Source: UBA5972 sp964567685 (GTDB lineage: Bacteria; Pseudomonadota; Alphaproteobacteria; Rhodobacterales; Rhodobacteraceae). From it: a DNA stretch of 64,000 bases. Shown here one piece after another: positions 42,684 to 51,936 of the stretch. Where the stretch lies: positions 1 through 64,000 of the forward strand of contig CAZMNO010000012.1 of NCBI GenBank assembly GCA_964567685.1. Reading direction: 5' to 3'. The translations under genes were made by a program, and so were the position numbers. Under the pieces are notes generated by a model, which worked only from the letters and a program-made list of their open reading frames with translations, searched no databases and had not been told where the DNA came from. The stretch's first letter is position 1, and every line of letters starts with the position of its first letter.

Positions 42684-43811
42684 ATGCGCGCTGAAATTGA
42701 AAATTTGGTTGGCGAGATCAAAAGCTCGCTTGATCTGTTGCGCCAGCGCATGGGCTGGGAAACGGCCGAGCACCGGCTGGAAGAATTCAACGCCATGTCC
42801 GAAGATCCCAAGCTTTGGGACAATCCGGAAAAGGCTCAGACGCTGATGCGCAACCGTCAGGCGCTTGTGGATGCGATGGAAAGCTATAAATCCATGGCAC
42901 AGGACCTTGAGGATAATGTCGACCTTATCGAACTTGGCGAGATGGAAGACGATACCGAAGTCGTGAGCGACGCCGAAAAAGCCATCAAAAAACTGGCCAA
43001 GCTGGCAGCGCAGAAAGAAATCGAGGCTTTGCTGGATGGCGAGGCTGACAGCAATGACTCGTTTCTGGAAATCAACGCCGGGGCCGGGGGAACGGAAAGT
43101 TGTGACTGGGCTTCGATGCTGGCGCGGATGTATGTGCGCTGGGCCGAAAAACACGGCTACAAGGTTGAACTGATGGCCGAAACCGCCGGTGATGAGGCAG
43201 GGATCAAATCGGTCACCTATCAGATCAAGGGCCATAACGCCTATGGCTGGCTGAAATCGGAAAGCGGCGTTCACCGGCTGGTGCGCATTTCGCCCTATGA
43301 CAGCAACGCGCGGCGGCATACCTCGTTTTCTTCGGTCTGGGTTTATCCGGTGGTTGACGACAATATCGAGATTGATATCAACCCGGCGGAAATCAGGGTT
43401 GATACCTATCGATCCTCGGGTGCTGGCGGGCAGCACGTGAACACCACGGATTCTGCGGTCAGGATCACCCATATTCCGACCAATATCGTGGTAACCTCTT
43501 CAGAGAAATCGCAACACCAGAACCGGGCCAATTGCATGGCCGCACTGAAATCGCGGCTTTACGAGCTGGAAATGCGCAAACGCACCGAAAGCATTCAGGA
43601 AGCGCATGACAACAAGGGCGATGCGGGCTGGGGAAACCAGATCCGTTCCTATGTGTTGCAGCCTTACCAGATGGTGAAAGATCTGCGCACGAATGAGGAA
43701 ACGTCGGATACGCAAGGCGTGCTTGACGGCGACCTAGATGCGTTCATGGCTGCGGTGCTGGCGCAGGATGTCGCCGGGAAATCCCGGGCCGAGGCACAGG
43801 CAAGCGACTAA
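42684..43811 (+). CDS. prfB: Peptide chain release factor 2
   Basis: A 375-residue RF2 that terminates translation at UGA and UAA. The GGQ loop reads SSGAGGQHVNTTDSAVRITH. The codon-recognition tripeptide, SPF in E. coli, is here SPY (in HRLVRISPYDSNARRHTSF). The gene is one uninterrupted frame: there is no in-frame UGA or shift site after the first 25 codons, so it lacks the autoregulatory +1 frameshift of E. coli prfB. The ATG at 42684 gives a normal N-terminus. The sulfatase maturase gene follows by 23 bases. Confidence 0.96.
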   Translation: MRAEIENLVGEIKSSLDLLRQRMGWETAEHRLEEFNAMSEDPKLWDNPEKAQTLMRNRQALVDAMESYKSMAQDLEDNVDLIELGEMEDDTEVVSDAEKAIKKLAKLAAQKEIEALLDGEADSNDSFLEINAGAGGTESCDWASMLARMYVRWAEKHGYKVELMAETAGDEAGIKSVTYQIKGHNAYGWLKSESGVHRLVRISPYDSNARRHTSFSSVWVYPVVDDNIEIDINPAEIRVDTYRSSGAGGQHVNTTDSAVRITHIPTNIVVTSSEKSQHQNRANCMAALKSRLYELEMRKRTESIQEAHDNKGDAGWGNQIRSYVLQPYQMVKDLRTNEETSDTQGVLDGDLDAFMAAVLAQDVAGKSRAEAQASD

Positions 43812-43834
43812 GAAAGAGGGCTTGCGACACAGAA

Positions 43835-45064
43835 ATGAGCACTGCACCCGCCCCGTTTCATGTGATGACCAAGCCAATTGGTCCGCGGTGCAATATTGAT
43901 TGCTCGTACTGTTACTACCTTGAAAAGGAACGGCTTTACCCAGATACGGGCAAGTTCCGAATGGCTCCGGAATTGCTTGAGCACTACATTCGAGACTATA
44001 TCGCAGCCTGGGCGGACACCGGAGCAGAAGAAGTCAGTTTTTACTGGCACGGGGGCGAGCCGACGATTTTGGGGGTGGAGTATTTTCACAATATTCTCGC
44101 CCTGCAAGACAAATACAAACCGGGCGGTGTTGAGATCATCAACTCGATCCAGACAAACGGCGTTTTGCTGGATCAGGAATGGGCGCGGTTTTTCAAAGAC
44201 AACCGCTTTTTGGTTGGCCTCAGCCTTGACGGGCCGAAGAAACACCATGATCGCTATCGCTGCACCCGCGCGGGGGGTGGCACATTTGATGATGTGATGC
44301 GCGGGTTGGAATTCCTGCAGAAGGCCGGGGTCGAATATAATGTCCTCTGTGTTGTTCACCGCTCCAACGCGCTGAAACCAAAGGAAGTTTATGAATTCCT
44401 TCGTGGTCAGGGTATTGAATTCATCCAGTTCGTACCCATTGTCGAGCGGCTGGTCTCGGCTGATCATCTCAGCCCGCCACCACAGCTTGATGACCCTGAA
44501 ACCGACATTCCGGTCACACCCTGGAGCGTCAGCGCACGGGCTTACGGAAAATTCCTGTGCGATGTCTTTGATATCTGGGTGAAACGCGATGTCGGCAAGG
44601 TGTTCGTGCAGCTTTTCGATGTGCAGCTTGGGTTGTGGATGGGCCAGCCTTCAACCTTATGCATTTTCGGCAAAGACTGCTCGCGGGCGTTGGCGCTTGA
44701 GCACAACGGCGATCTTTATTCCTGTGATCACTACGTCTATCCCGAATACAGGCTTGGCAATATTGAATCCACGCCCATCACTGAGATGGTGCATAGTCGG
44801 CGGCAGATTGCGTTTGGGCAGGAAAAGCTGGGGGCGCTGACTGCGCAGTGCCGGTCATGCAAGTACCTCTTTGCCTGCAATGGCGGCTGTCCGAAGCATC
44901 GGTTTCTGCAGAGCAGGGATGGCGAAGACGGGCTTGATTATTTCTGCGCCTCCCACATGCAGTTTTACCGCCACGCAGGACCCAAATTGATGGAAATGGC
45001 AGAATTGCTACGCCGGGGTCAGCCAGCTGCGATGATCATGCAAAAAGGTCGGAAGGGACGCTGA
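43835..45064 (+). CDS. Anaerobic sulfatase-maturating enzyme (radical SAM)
   Basis: A 409-residue radical SAM/SPASM enzyme that converts a Cys or Ser of sulfatases to formylglycine. The radical cluster motif is RCNIDCSYCYYLEKERLYP (CxxxCxxC), with HGGEPTILG and SLDGPKKHHDRYR following. The C-terminal SPASM part has CIFGKDCSRALALEHNGDLYSCDHYVYPEYRLGNI and CRSCKYLFACNGGCPKHRF, supplying ligands for two extra Fe-S clusters. No sulfatase gene is in the window. It follows prfB closely, perhaps co-transcribed. Confidence 0.92.
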   Translation: MSTAPAPFHVMTKPIGPRCNIDCSYCYYLEKERLYPDTGKFRMAPELLEHYIRDYIAAWADTGAEEVSFYWHGGEPTILGVEYFHNILALQDKYKPGGVEIINSIQTNGVLLDQEWARFFKDNRFLVGLSLDGPKKHHDRYRCTRAGGGTFDDVMRGLEFLQKAGVEYNVLCVVHRSNALKPKEVYEFLRGQGIEFIQFVPIVERLVSADHLSPPPQLDDPETDIPVTPWSVSARAYGKFLCDVFDIWVKRDVGKVFVQLFDVQLGLWMGQPSTLCIFGKDCSRALALEHNGDLYSCDHYVYPEYRLGNIESTPITEMVHSRRQIAFGQEKLGALTAQCRSCKYLFACNGGCPKHRFLQSRDGEDGLDYFCASHMQFYRHAGPKLMEMAELLRRGQPAAMIMQKGRKGR

Positions 45065-45102
45065 AGTACAGGTCCCGTAAGCGTGGAGACTCTGCGCGTC
45101 GG

Positions 45103-45627
45103 TTATTTCCCGGCAGGTGCAGGTGCCGCTTTGGCCGCTGGTTTCGCAGCCGGGGCAGGTTTGCCAGCACTCAGCGGATCATCCTGGCGCTGAACCGAAC
45201 CTTCAAAATGGGCACCGCTTTCAATCGCGATGGTCTTGTGGATGATGTCACCTTCAACCCGTGCACTGGAGGTCAGGCGAACCTTAAGACCACGGACACG
45301 CCCAATGATACGGCCATTGACGACCACGTCGTCGGCAACGATCTCGCCCTTGACGGTGGCGCCTTCGCCGACTGTCAGGAGGTGCGCACGGATATCACCG
45401 TCGACCATGCCTTCGATCTGCAGATCCCCGGTGGTTTTGAGGTTGCCCTTGATCACCAGATCGGATGACAGCGATGACGGGGCCGGCTTGGGCTTGGCTG
45501 CCGCAGCCACGCCCGGAACATCAGGTTTGCCGGGTTTACTGACCGGCGCGCCAGGTGCCGGAGCTGGGGCATCGCCGCCCATTGCGGGTTTCGGGGCCGG
45601 ATCGTTGATTTTGCTCTTAGAAAACAT
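45103..45627 (-). CDS. Bactofilin-family cytoskeletal protein
   Basis: A 174-residue protein with a central right-handed beta-helix of bactofilin type: DLVIKGNLKTTGDLQIEGMVDGDIRAHLLTVGEGATVKGEIVADDVVVNGRIIGRVRGLKVRL...VEGDIIHKTIAIESGAHFEGSV. The flanking N- and C-terminal tails are Ala/Pro/Lys-rich and disordered. Bactofilins polymerise at the membrane and position cell-wall enzymes. Its start overlaps the end of the M23 peptidase gene by 11 bases. Confidence 0.95.
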   Translation of the reverse strand: MFSKSKINDPAPKPAMGGDAPAPAPGAPVSKPGKPDVPGVAAAAKPKPAPSSLSSDLVIKGNLKTTGDLQIEGMVDGDIRAHLLTVGEGATVKGEIVADDVVVNGRIIGRVRGLKVRLTSSARVEGDIIHKTIAIESGAHFEGSVQRQDDPLSAGKPAPAAKPAAKAAPAPAGK

Positions 45628-46957
45628 TTCTTGCTGCCTTGATATAATTCATTGGATTGACCGATTTGCCCCCGATACGAACTTCGTAGTGCAAGTGGGA
45701 TCCGGTCGATCGGCCAGAGCTTCCCATATCACCAATTCGATCCCCGCGCGAGACCCTTTGTCCCTTCTTCACGCGAATTTTTGACAGATGCGCGAACCGG
45801 GTTTCAAATCCCATGGCATGGCGGATCTTGATGACGCGACCATATCCGCCAGCCCAACCGGAGAATGTTACGACACCGTCAGCGGTGGCATAAAGTGGTG
45901 TGCCAACCGCCGCTGCCATATCCACGCCGTCATGCATGCGACTTTTCCCCGATGTCGGGTGTCGCCGCCAGCCGTATCCGCTGGTCAGGCGATAAGAGTT
46001 TTTAACCGGCATGGCAAAAGGTGTCCGTTCCGCAGCGATTCTGAGAAGATTGACCTTGTCCATCTCCGTCAGCAATGCGTTGGCTTTGGAGGACGCGGGA
46101 TCTTCCGGCTCGCCTTTGGTTGAAACAGCAAGCGGGGTCAAGGGGCCGCCCATGCCGGAATAACCGGATTTGACATCCTCCAGCAATTTGTCCGTCGACA
46201 GGCCAACATTCTCAAACATCTTTTCAAGCGGGCTGATCGATACGGTCACCGCCTCTTCCAGGCGCGAGAATATCCGCTCGTTGCGTTCCTCGGTCAGCTT
46301 GGCCAGATGTCTGAGGCGGGCCATCTTTTCTGACATTTTCCGGGTTTCATCGATCATCCCGTCGCGTTGGCTGACCGTTTCGGCAAGCGCTGCATTAAGG
46401 TAATCCAGCGTCGCTTCGGTTTCTTCGGCCACCCCGGCCAGAGTGCTGGTGCTGCCGGTTACGCTTTGCAGTTCGGCCAGCAACTTGTCTGACTGGCTTT
46501 CAGCCCGGTCACGTTCTTTCATGGTTTTGCGCAGGGTGCGCTGAATGACCTCGATGCCCGTTTCCAGTTCTTTGCGCCGATCCTCTGAAGCAAGCAGGGC
46601 CGACTGCTGGCCCGAGATCTGTTCAAGCGCCACATAAAACCGCTCCTGCGCTTTTTGCGCTTCAAGCGCGCGCTTGTCACGTTCCGAGGACAAAGCGTTC
46701 AGGCGGGTTTCATAATCCAGTTGCTGCAGCTCGGCCTGTTCGTTCTGGCTGCTGGCAGAAAGCACCCCGACCAGATAGGCGGAAGAGGCAAAAATCGACC
46801 AGCCAAAGAACAGCAAAGAAGTGGAGATCAGAATGAATTGAGTAAGCGGTGTCAGGCGCAAAAAGCGCGTGGACGTATCGGTCCTGAGATAAAGGCGCTG
46901 TTCGGGAAGGTGCTTTTCGGCGATCAGGTGTAATCTGCGTTTCAGGCGCGTCTTCAA
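45617..46957 (-). CDS. M23 (LytM) metallopeptidase with coiled-coil, membrane-anchored
   Basis: A 446-residue protein: a short basic cytoplasmic start, one membrane helix (about 38-66: TQFILISTSLLFFGWSIFASSAYLVGVL), a long coiled coil (about 70-240, many Glu/Gln/Leu), and a C-terminal LytM domain with zinc ligands in RMHDGVDMAAAVGTPLYATADG and SHLHYEVRIGG and the usual RFAHLSKIRVKKGQRVSRGDRIGDMGSSGRSTG. All active-site histidines and the Asp are present, so it should be an active peptidoglycan endopeptidase. Overlap with the bactofilin gene suggests the two work together, as in Helicobacter Csd1/CcmA. Confidence 0.95.
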   Translation of the reverse strand: MKTRLKRRLHLIAEKHLPEQRLYLRTDTSTRFLRLTPLTQFILISTSLLFFGWSIFASSAYLVGVLSASSQNEQAELQQLDYETRLNALSSERDKRALEAQKAQERFYVALEQISGQQSALLASEDRRKELETGIEVIQRTLRKTMKERDRAESQSDKLLAELQSVTGSTSTLAGVAEETEATLDYLNAALAETVSQRDGMIDETRKMSEKMARLRHLAKLTEERNERIFSRLEEAVTVSISPLEKMFENVGLSTDKLLEDVKSGYSGMGGPLTPLAVSTKGEPEDPASSKANALLTEMDKVNLLRIAAERTPFAMPVKNSYRLTSGYGWRRHPTSGKSRMHDGVDMAAAVGTPLYATADGVVTFSGWAGGYGRVIKIRHAMGFETRFAHLSKIRVKKGQRVSRGDRIGDMGSSGRSTGSHLHYEVRIGGKSVNPMNYIKAARNVF

Positions 46958-47495
46958 TGAACTTCCCCTGTTAGGTTCCCAAGTCCTACATGTCGCTTGA
47001 GTGAGGCGAGCAGCAGATTACTGGAGTTTTCTAACAAACATGCCGGTGCCAATTCAACTCTTTTCAACCGCGTCATAGTTGTCGTTTACTAATTGGAAAC
47101 AATCACGAATTATTCACATGAATAGGGTGCGGAACCGGAGTTGTTCACAGGCAAAATCCGGGTTGCTCACCCGGTCGGCCCCCATCTGTCTTTGCCACTA
47201 AGCCTTGAAATTACGGCGTGTTTGGAGCCCAACCCGGCAGGCAGTCAAATTGCCGGGCCAGAAACCACATGGGATTCGCCCAAACTATCCACAGGGCTTG
47301 AATGTCCGGAGGTTCTGCTTCTTTGCGGAAATGAGGGATATAACCGGCGGGATTCTGCCAGTTTTTGCGCCCTCAGAAAGGCCAAAATGGTTTCTGTACC
47401 GGTCTTGTGTTGCTATTGCGGTTGAAATCGGAAATGACAAGCCCGAGCTGTTTCGGGGTACGAAACAACGATCTTCCTTTGCTCACTGATAGTAG
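46958..47495. other. 538-base gene-free gap with DnaA-box-like sequences
   Basis: No gene is supported on either strand; the 94-codon frames here have no start signals or homology. The left part is A/T-rich. TTATTCACA (47110-47118), TTGTTCACA (47141-47149) and CTATCCACA (47285-47293) match or nearly match the DnaA-box consensus TTWTNCACA. Promoters for the divergent M23 and YhdP-like genes must also lie here. I do not see a known structured RNA. Confidence 0.4.
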
Positions 47496-50400
47496 ATGAC
47501 CGCGGAAAAACCAGAAAAACCAAAAAGACGGAAAGGCCGTTGGCGCGTTCTTACCATGCTTTCGGGCTTGTTGCTGGCGCTGCTTTTCTCCGGGGTTTTT
47601 CTGCTGACAACCGGTGTCAGCGCGCCGGACTGGTTGCGGACGCGGATTGAGACGCGGCTCAACACCTCCTATTCAAGTGGCAAAATCGCCATTGGCGACA
47701 TCCATGTCGCTTTGTTCAAATCCAGCGCCTATGCCTCGGTCACACTGGGGGATGTGGAAATTCTCGATACCGATGGCCAATTGCGCGCCGCGGTTCCCGA
47801 AGTGAGCGCCGAGTTTCAGCCGGTGGACTTTCTGACCGGCGCCTTTCGCCCGGTTACGGTCACGCTGAAAGACGCGCGCTTACATCTCAGGCGTGATCTT
47901 GAGGGGCGGATCGATATCAGTGTGGGGGCCGGTGACACCGCGTCTTTTCTGGAACAGGGAGGATCGGTTGCCGACCTTCTGGCGGCGGTTGAGCAAACAT
48001 TTAAAAAACCCGCATTCAGCCAGTTGGAAAGGGTGGAAACGCTGACCAGCAGCGTCACGCTTGATGATGCGTTTTCCCGGCGCACCTGGCTGATCAGCGA
48101 CACCACGCTGGTTGTCGAAAACAGCGATGAAGCCCTTTCTGCCGGTGTGACATTCAAGCTTCAGAATCCGACCGAAGAACCTGCGGAAGCCAGCTTCAGC
48201 TGGAAAAAGCAAAGTGGCGAGGATGTGTCAGAGTTTACTGCCAGGTTCAGCGGGTTTCGAACCGAAGATCTGGCCGATCAGAGCGTCGCCTTTGACTGGC
48301 TGAGAATCCTGAACGCGCCGATTTCCGGCTCGGTTTCACTGGCGATCGATGCGGACGGGTCTTTTGGGCAGATGAAAGGGGTTCTTGATATCGGGGCCGG
48401 CAGCCTGCGCCAGACCGAGCAGATCAAGACAACCCGCTTTTCAGGTGCGAAGGCCTATCTGTCTTATGATCAGGACGAAGAGAAGATCTCGTTTGATCAG
48501 GTGACGCTTGATACGGATGCAGCACATATCGTTGCGGAAGGGCACGCCTATCTCAGCGACAGGATCGATCGCACGGTCGGGGCGATTATTGCGCAGCTGC
48601 GGTTCACCAAGGTCGACATAAAACCCGAAGGGGTGTTTGAGCGGCCGCTTGCTTTCAATCTGGGTGCACTTGATATGCGGGTGCATCTTTCGCCACTGAC
48701 GATTGATATCGGCCAGTTGGTGCTGGTTGATGACGAAACCAGCTATGTGGTCAAAGGCTCGCTCGGCATTACCGAGGACGGTTGGTCAAGCGCGCTCGAT
48801 CTCAGCGCCAAGTCGGTGTCACGCAATCGGGCGTTGGACCTATGGCCGGTCATTTTCAAGGAAAAAACCCGCACCTGGCTGAAGACAAACGTTTTTGACG
48901 GCACCATGCATAACATATCAGGCTTTCTGCGTGGCAAACCCGGCCAGAAACCCGAATTGACCCTTGGTTTTGATGTCTCTGGTTTGTCGCTCAGATTTAT
49001 GAAGACGATGCCGCCCATCGAAAACGGATTGGGTTATGTCGTAATTGAAGAAAATCGCCTTAGTGCGACTCTGGAACAGGGGATCCTCAGCGCCCCGGAT
49101 GAAGGGCAGATCAATCTAGCCGGCACGACCTTCATCATACCCGATATCCGGATCAAGCCAGCGCCAGCGGTGGTCGGGCTGAAAACCCAGAGCTCGGTCC
49201 CCTCACTCCTGTCAGTGCTTGATCTCAAGCCCTTTGAGTTTGTTTCAAAGGCGGATCTCAAGCCTGCTGTCGCAAAAGGGACGATCCGCACCGTCGGGAC
49301 GATCAAATTGCCACTCGCCGCAATACTCGAATTTGATCAGGTGACATTTTCAGTAGAAGGTGAAATTACCGACGCTGAATCAATCGACCTGGTTCCGGAA
49401 AAATACCTGCGAGCCAGACAGCTCAAAGCAATTGCTGACAATTCAGGCCTGATAATCACCGGCAGCGCAAAGCTGGGGGCAGTGCCCATTACAGGGCTCT
49501 GGAAGCAGAAATTCGGCCCCGAGCACAAAGGCAAAAGCCGGGTCGAGGGGCAGATCGAAATCTCGCGGACATTTCTTGACGAGTTCGGCATTCTGCTGCC
49601 TGAGGGATCGCTTACCGGGCGCGGAACCGGGCATATGACGATTGATCTGGTCAAAGGCAAAGCACCCACATTCCGCCTTGTTTCCGATTTGAACAGGCTC
49701 ACTCTGGAAATCGCACCTTTGGGATGGAAAAAACCCAAGAACGTAACCGGCGAGTTTGAGGTGAAAGGCAGGTTCTCGTCACCACCAGAAATCTCGTCGA
49801 TCACGCTGAAAACCAGAGGGATGCTTGCAAAGGGCGAGATCATTCTGAAGAGTAACGGCAGGATGGATGTCGCCAGATTCACCGAGGTCAATATTGACGA
49901 CTGGATGACGGCACCGATTGAGATTCGCACGGACCGCAACGGCAATGCAGCCTTTACGATTACCGGTGGTGTGGTCGATTTTCGCAAAAGCCAGTTCGGC
50001 CCGACACCGGAATCAACCAGTGTGGCCGGTAACCGGATCAGCGCCAACCTTGACAAGCTGATCCTTAGCAGCGGGATTTCCCTGACTGGCATCAAAGGTG
50101 AGATGCACAGCGCCAGCGGCGTGACGGGGTCGTTTTCAGCGCGCGTCAATGGTGGCGCGCGGATCGTTGGCACTCTGGCACCGCTGGGTCAGGGCACGGC
50201 GGTGCGCTTCACCTCAAACGACGCTGGCGCAGTGATGCGATCAGCGGGGGTCTTCATGTCGGCGAGCGGTGGGCGGATGGATATGGTTTTGCTGCCCACC
50301 GGACAAAAGGGCCAGTACAAGGGAACGCTCGAAGTCAGGGATACCCGTGTACGCAATGCCTCGGCTCTGGCCGATATCCTGTCAGCGATCAGCGTTGTGG

Positions 50401-50792
50401 GCCTTTTGGAACAGTTGGGGGGCGAGGGGATATCATTTTCCGATATCTCAGCCGATTTCCTGCTGGACCCGGCGAGTGTTGTATTGAAGGAATCCAGTGC
50501 TGTCGGTGCCTCGCTTGGCCTGACGATGGCCGGAAATTACAGCTTCACCTCACAGACGATGAACATGCAGGGCGTGATTACACCGATTTACCTGCTCAAC
50601 GGCATTCTTGAGCAAACTAAAATCTTTGGCGGGCTTTTTGGCAAGCAGACCGGTGAGGGTTTGTTTGGCTTTAACTACACGATGAAAGGTGCGGTTGACG
50701 ACCCGATAGTCGGGGTTAATCCGTTATCAATTCTGACCCCCGGCATGTTTCGCGAGATTTTTCGCCAGCCGATCCCGGAACCATCGCAGTGA
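47496..50792 (+). CDS. YhdP/AsmA-like envelope protein (DUF3971)
   Basis: A 1098-residue protein with an N-terminal membrane anchor (about residues 14-36) and a very long beta-rich periplasmic part. Segments such as LWPVIFKEKTRTWLKTNVFDGTMHNISGFLRGKP, DISGNYSF-type repeats, and the C-terminal NASALADILSAISVVGLLEQLGGEGISFSDI...DPIVGVNPLSILTPGMFREIF match the AsmA-like YhdP group, which is linked to phospholipid transport to the outer membrane. It is shorter than E. coli YhdP (about 1270). The queA start overlaps its stop (GTGA). Confidence 0.87.
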   Translation: MTAEKPEKPKRRKGRWRVLTMLSGLLLALLFSGVFLLTTGVSAPDWLRTRIETRLNTSYSSGKIAIGDIHVALFKSSAYASVTLGDVEILDTDGQLRAAVPEVSAEFQPVDFLTGAFRPVTVTLKDARLHLRRDLEGRIDISVGAGDTASFLEQGGSVADLLAAVEQTFKKPAFSQLERVETLTSSVTLDDAFSRRTWLISDTTLVVENSDEALSAGVTFKLQNPTEEPAEASFSWKKQSGEDVSEFTARFSGFRTEDLADQSVAFDWLRILNAPISGSVSLAIDADGSFGQMKGVLDIGAGSLRQTEQIKTTRFSGAKAYLSYDQDEEKISFDQVTLDTDAAHIVAEGHAYLSDRIDRTVGAIIAQLRFTKVDIKPEGVFERPLAFNLGALDMRVHLSPLTIDIGQLVLVDDETSYVVKGSLGITEDGWSSALDLSAKSVSRNRALDLWPVIFKEKTRTWLKTNVFDGTMHNISGFLRGKPGQKPELTLGFDVSGLSLRFMKTMPPIENGLGYVVIEENRLSATLEQGILSAPDEGQINLAGTTFIIPDIRIKPAPAVVGLKTQSSVPSLLSVLDLKPFEFVSKADLKPAVAKGTIRTVGTIKLPLAAILEFDQVTFSVEGEITDAESIDLVPEKYLRARQLKAIADNSGLIITGSAKLGAVPITGLWKQKFGPEHKGKSRVEGQIEISRTFLDEFGILLPEGSLTGRGTGHMTIDLVKGKAPTFRLVSDLNRLTLEIAPLGWKKPKNVTGEFEVKGRFSSPPEISSITLKTRGMLAKGEIILKSNGRMDVARFTEVNIDDWMTAPIEIRTDRNGNAAFTITGGVVDFRKSQFGPTPESTSVAGNRISANLDKLILSSGISLTGIKGEMHSASGVTGSFSARVNGGARIVGTLAPLGQGTAVRFTSNDAGAVMRSAGVFMSASGGRMDMVLLPTGQKGQYKGTLEVRDTRVRNASALADILSAISVVGLLEQLGGEGISFSDISADFLLDPASVVLKESSAVGASLGLTMAGNYSFTSQTMNMQGVITPIYLLNGILEQTKIFGGLFGKQTGEGLFGFNYTMKGAVDDPIVGVNPLSILTPGMFREIFRQPIPEPSQ

Positions 50793-51838
50793 AGCTTTCG
50801 GATTTTGATTTTGACCTTCCGGAAAGGCTGATCGCGACGCGCCCGGCTCGACCACGCAGTGCGGCGCGCTTGCTTTTAGCTGCGCGCGGGCAACTTGATG
50901 ATCGTATTGTTACCGATCTTCCGGATATCCTTCGCCCCGGCGACCGGCTTGTTTTGAATGATACCAAAGTGATCCCGGCGCGGCTTTTCGGTGCGCGCCT
51001 GCGCGTCAGCGATCAGGGGGAGACCAGAGCGCGGGTCGAGATCACCCTGCTGTCACCTGATCCGGAGGGACGCTGGCAAGCGCTGGCCAAACCGGCGAAA
51101 CGCCTTAAAACCGGCGAGAGCATCGACTTTGGCCAGGGTCTGCGCGCCACTGTCATAAGCAAACCAGCCGGTGAGGTTGTGCTTGAGTTCAACCTCTCAG
51201 GTGCTGCTTTTGACGCGGCCCTTGAAGAGGTTGGCAATATGCCACTGCCACCCTATATCGCCGCACTTCGCCCTGTCGATGCACGGGACAGGACCGATTA
51301 TCAGACCGTTTTTGCAAAACGCCGCGGTGCGGTGGCGGCACCCACGGCCTCGCTGCATTTCGATCAGGCCCTGCTCGACAGGCTGGCAGTTAAAGGTGTG
51401 GCGTTCAGCCATGTCACTCTGCATGTCGGAGCGGGCACGTTTCTGCCGGTAAAGGTCGATGACGTGACACGACACAAGATGCACAGCGAATGGGGGGAGG
51501 TCAGTGAAGCGACCGCGCAAGAGATCAACAAGACCCGTAAGTCTGGTGGGCGGATCATTCCGGTTGGGACAACAGCGCTGCGCTTGATTGAAACAGCGGC
51601 CAACGCCGACGGAACACTGGCAGCCTTTCGCGGCGAGACCGATATTTTCATCCGACCGGGGTACAGGTTTCTTGTCACTGACGGCTTGATGACAAATTTT
51701 CATTTGCCGAAATCAACCCTGCTGATGCTTGTCTCAGCCCTGATGGGCTCGGGGCGGATCAAGGAAATCTACCAACACGCTGTGGCGAACGATTACCGTT
51801 TCTTTTCCTATGGCGACTCCTCGCTTCTTTTTCCGTGA
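50789..51838 (+). CDS. queA: tRNA preQ1 ribosyltransferase-isomerase QueA
   Basis: A 349-residue enzyme that transfers and isomerises the ribose of S-adenosylmethionine onto preQ1 in tRNA, giving epoxyqueuosine. Typical are FDFDLPERLIATRPARPRSAARLL, DRLVLNDTKVIPARLFG, MPLPPYI, DYQTVFAKRRGAVAAPTASLHF, THVGAGTF-like LHVGAGTFLPVK and TNFHLPKSTLLMLVSAL. The GTG start overlaps the YhdP-like stop. Tgt, the enzyme acting just before it, is about 10 kb downstream. Confidence 0.97.
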   Translation: MKLSDFDFDLPERLIATRPARPRSAARLLLAARGQLDDRIVTDLPDILRPGDRLVLNDTKVIPARLFGARLRVSDQGETRARVEITLLSPDPEGRWQALAKPAKRLKTGESIDFGQGLRATVISKPAGEVVLEFNLSGAAFDAALEEVGNMPLPPYIAALRPVDARDRTDYQTVFAKRRGAVAAPTASLHFDQALLDRLAVKGVAFSHVTLHVGAGTFLPVKVDDVTRHKMHSEWGEVSEATAQEINKTRKSGGRIIPVGTTALRLIETAANADGTLAAFRGETDIFIRPGYRFLVTDGLMTNFHLPKSTLLMLVSALMGSGRIKEIYQHAVANDYRFFSYGDSSLLFP

Positions 51839-51936
51839 TTTGGGCGTCGCAGACAGATTGCCCTCATGTCGCTAATTGAACTAGCGCTATGAAATAATTC
51901 TGATAGAGCCAAAAAAACACCGATTGAGAGACCGCC

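Noticed and set aside
42684..42770. Programmed +1 frameshift in prfB
   Set aside because: No in-frame stop or CTTTGA-type slip site occurs in the first codons; the gene is one open frame.
46958..47495. Chromosomal replication origin or structured RNA (6S, tmRNA, SRP RNA)
   Set aside because: Only three DnaA-box-like matches, none of the usual origin neighbours, and no recognisable RNA secondary-structure landmarks; kept only as a low-interest observation.
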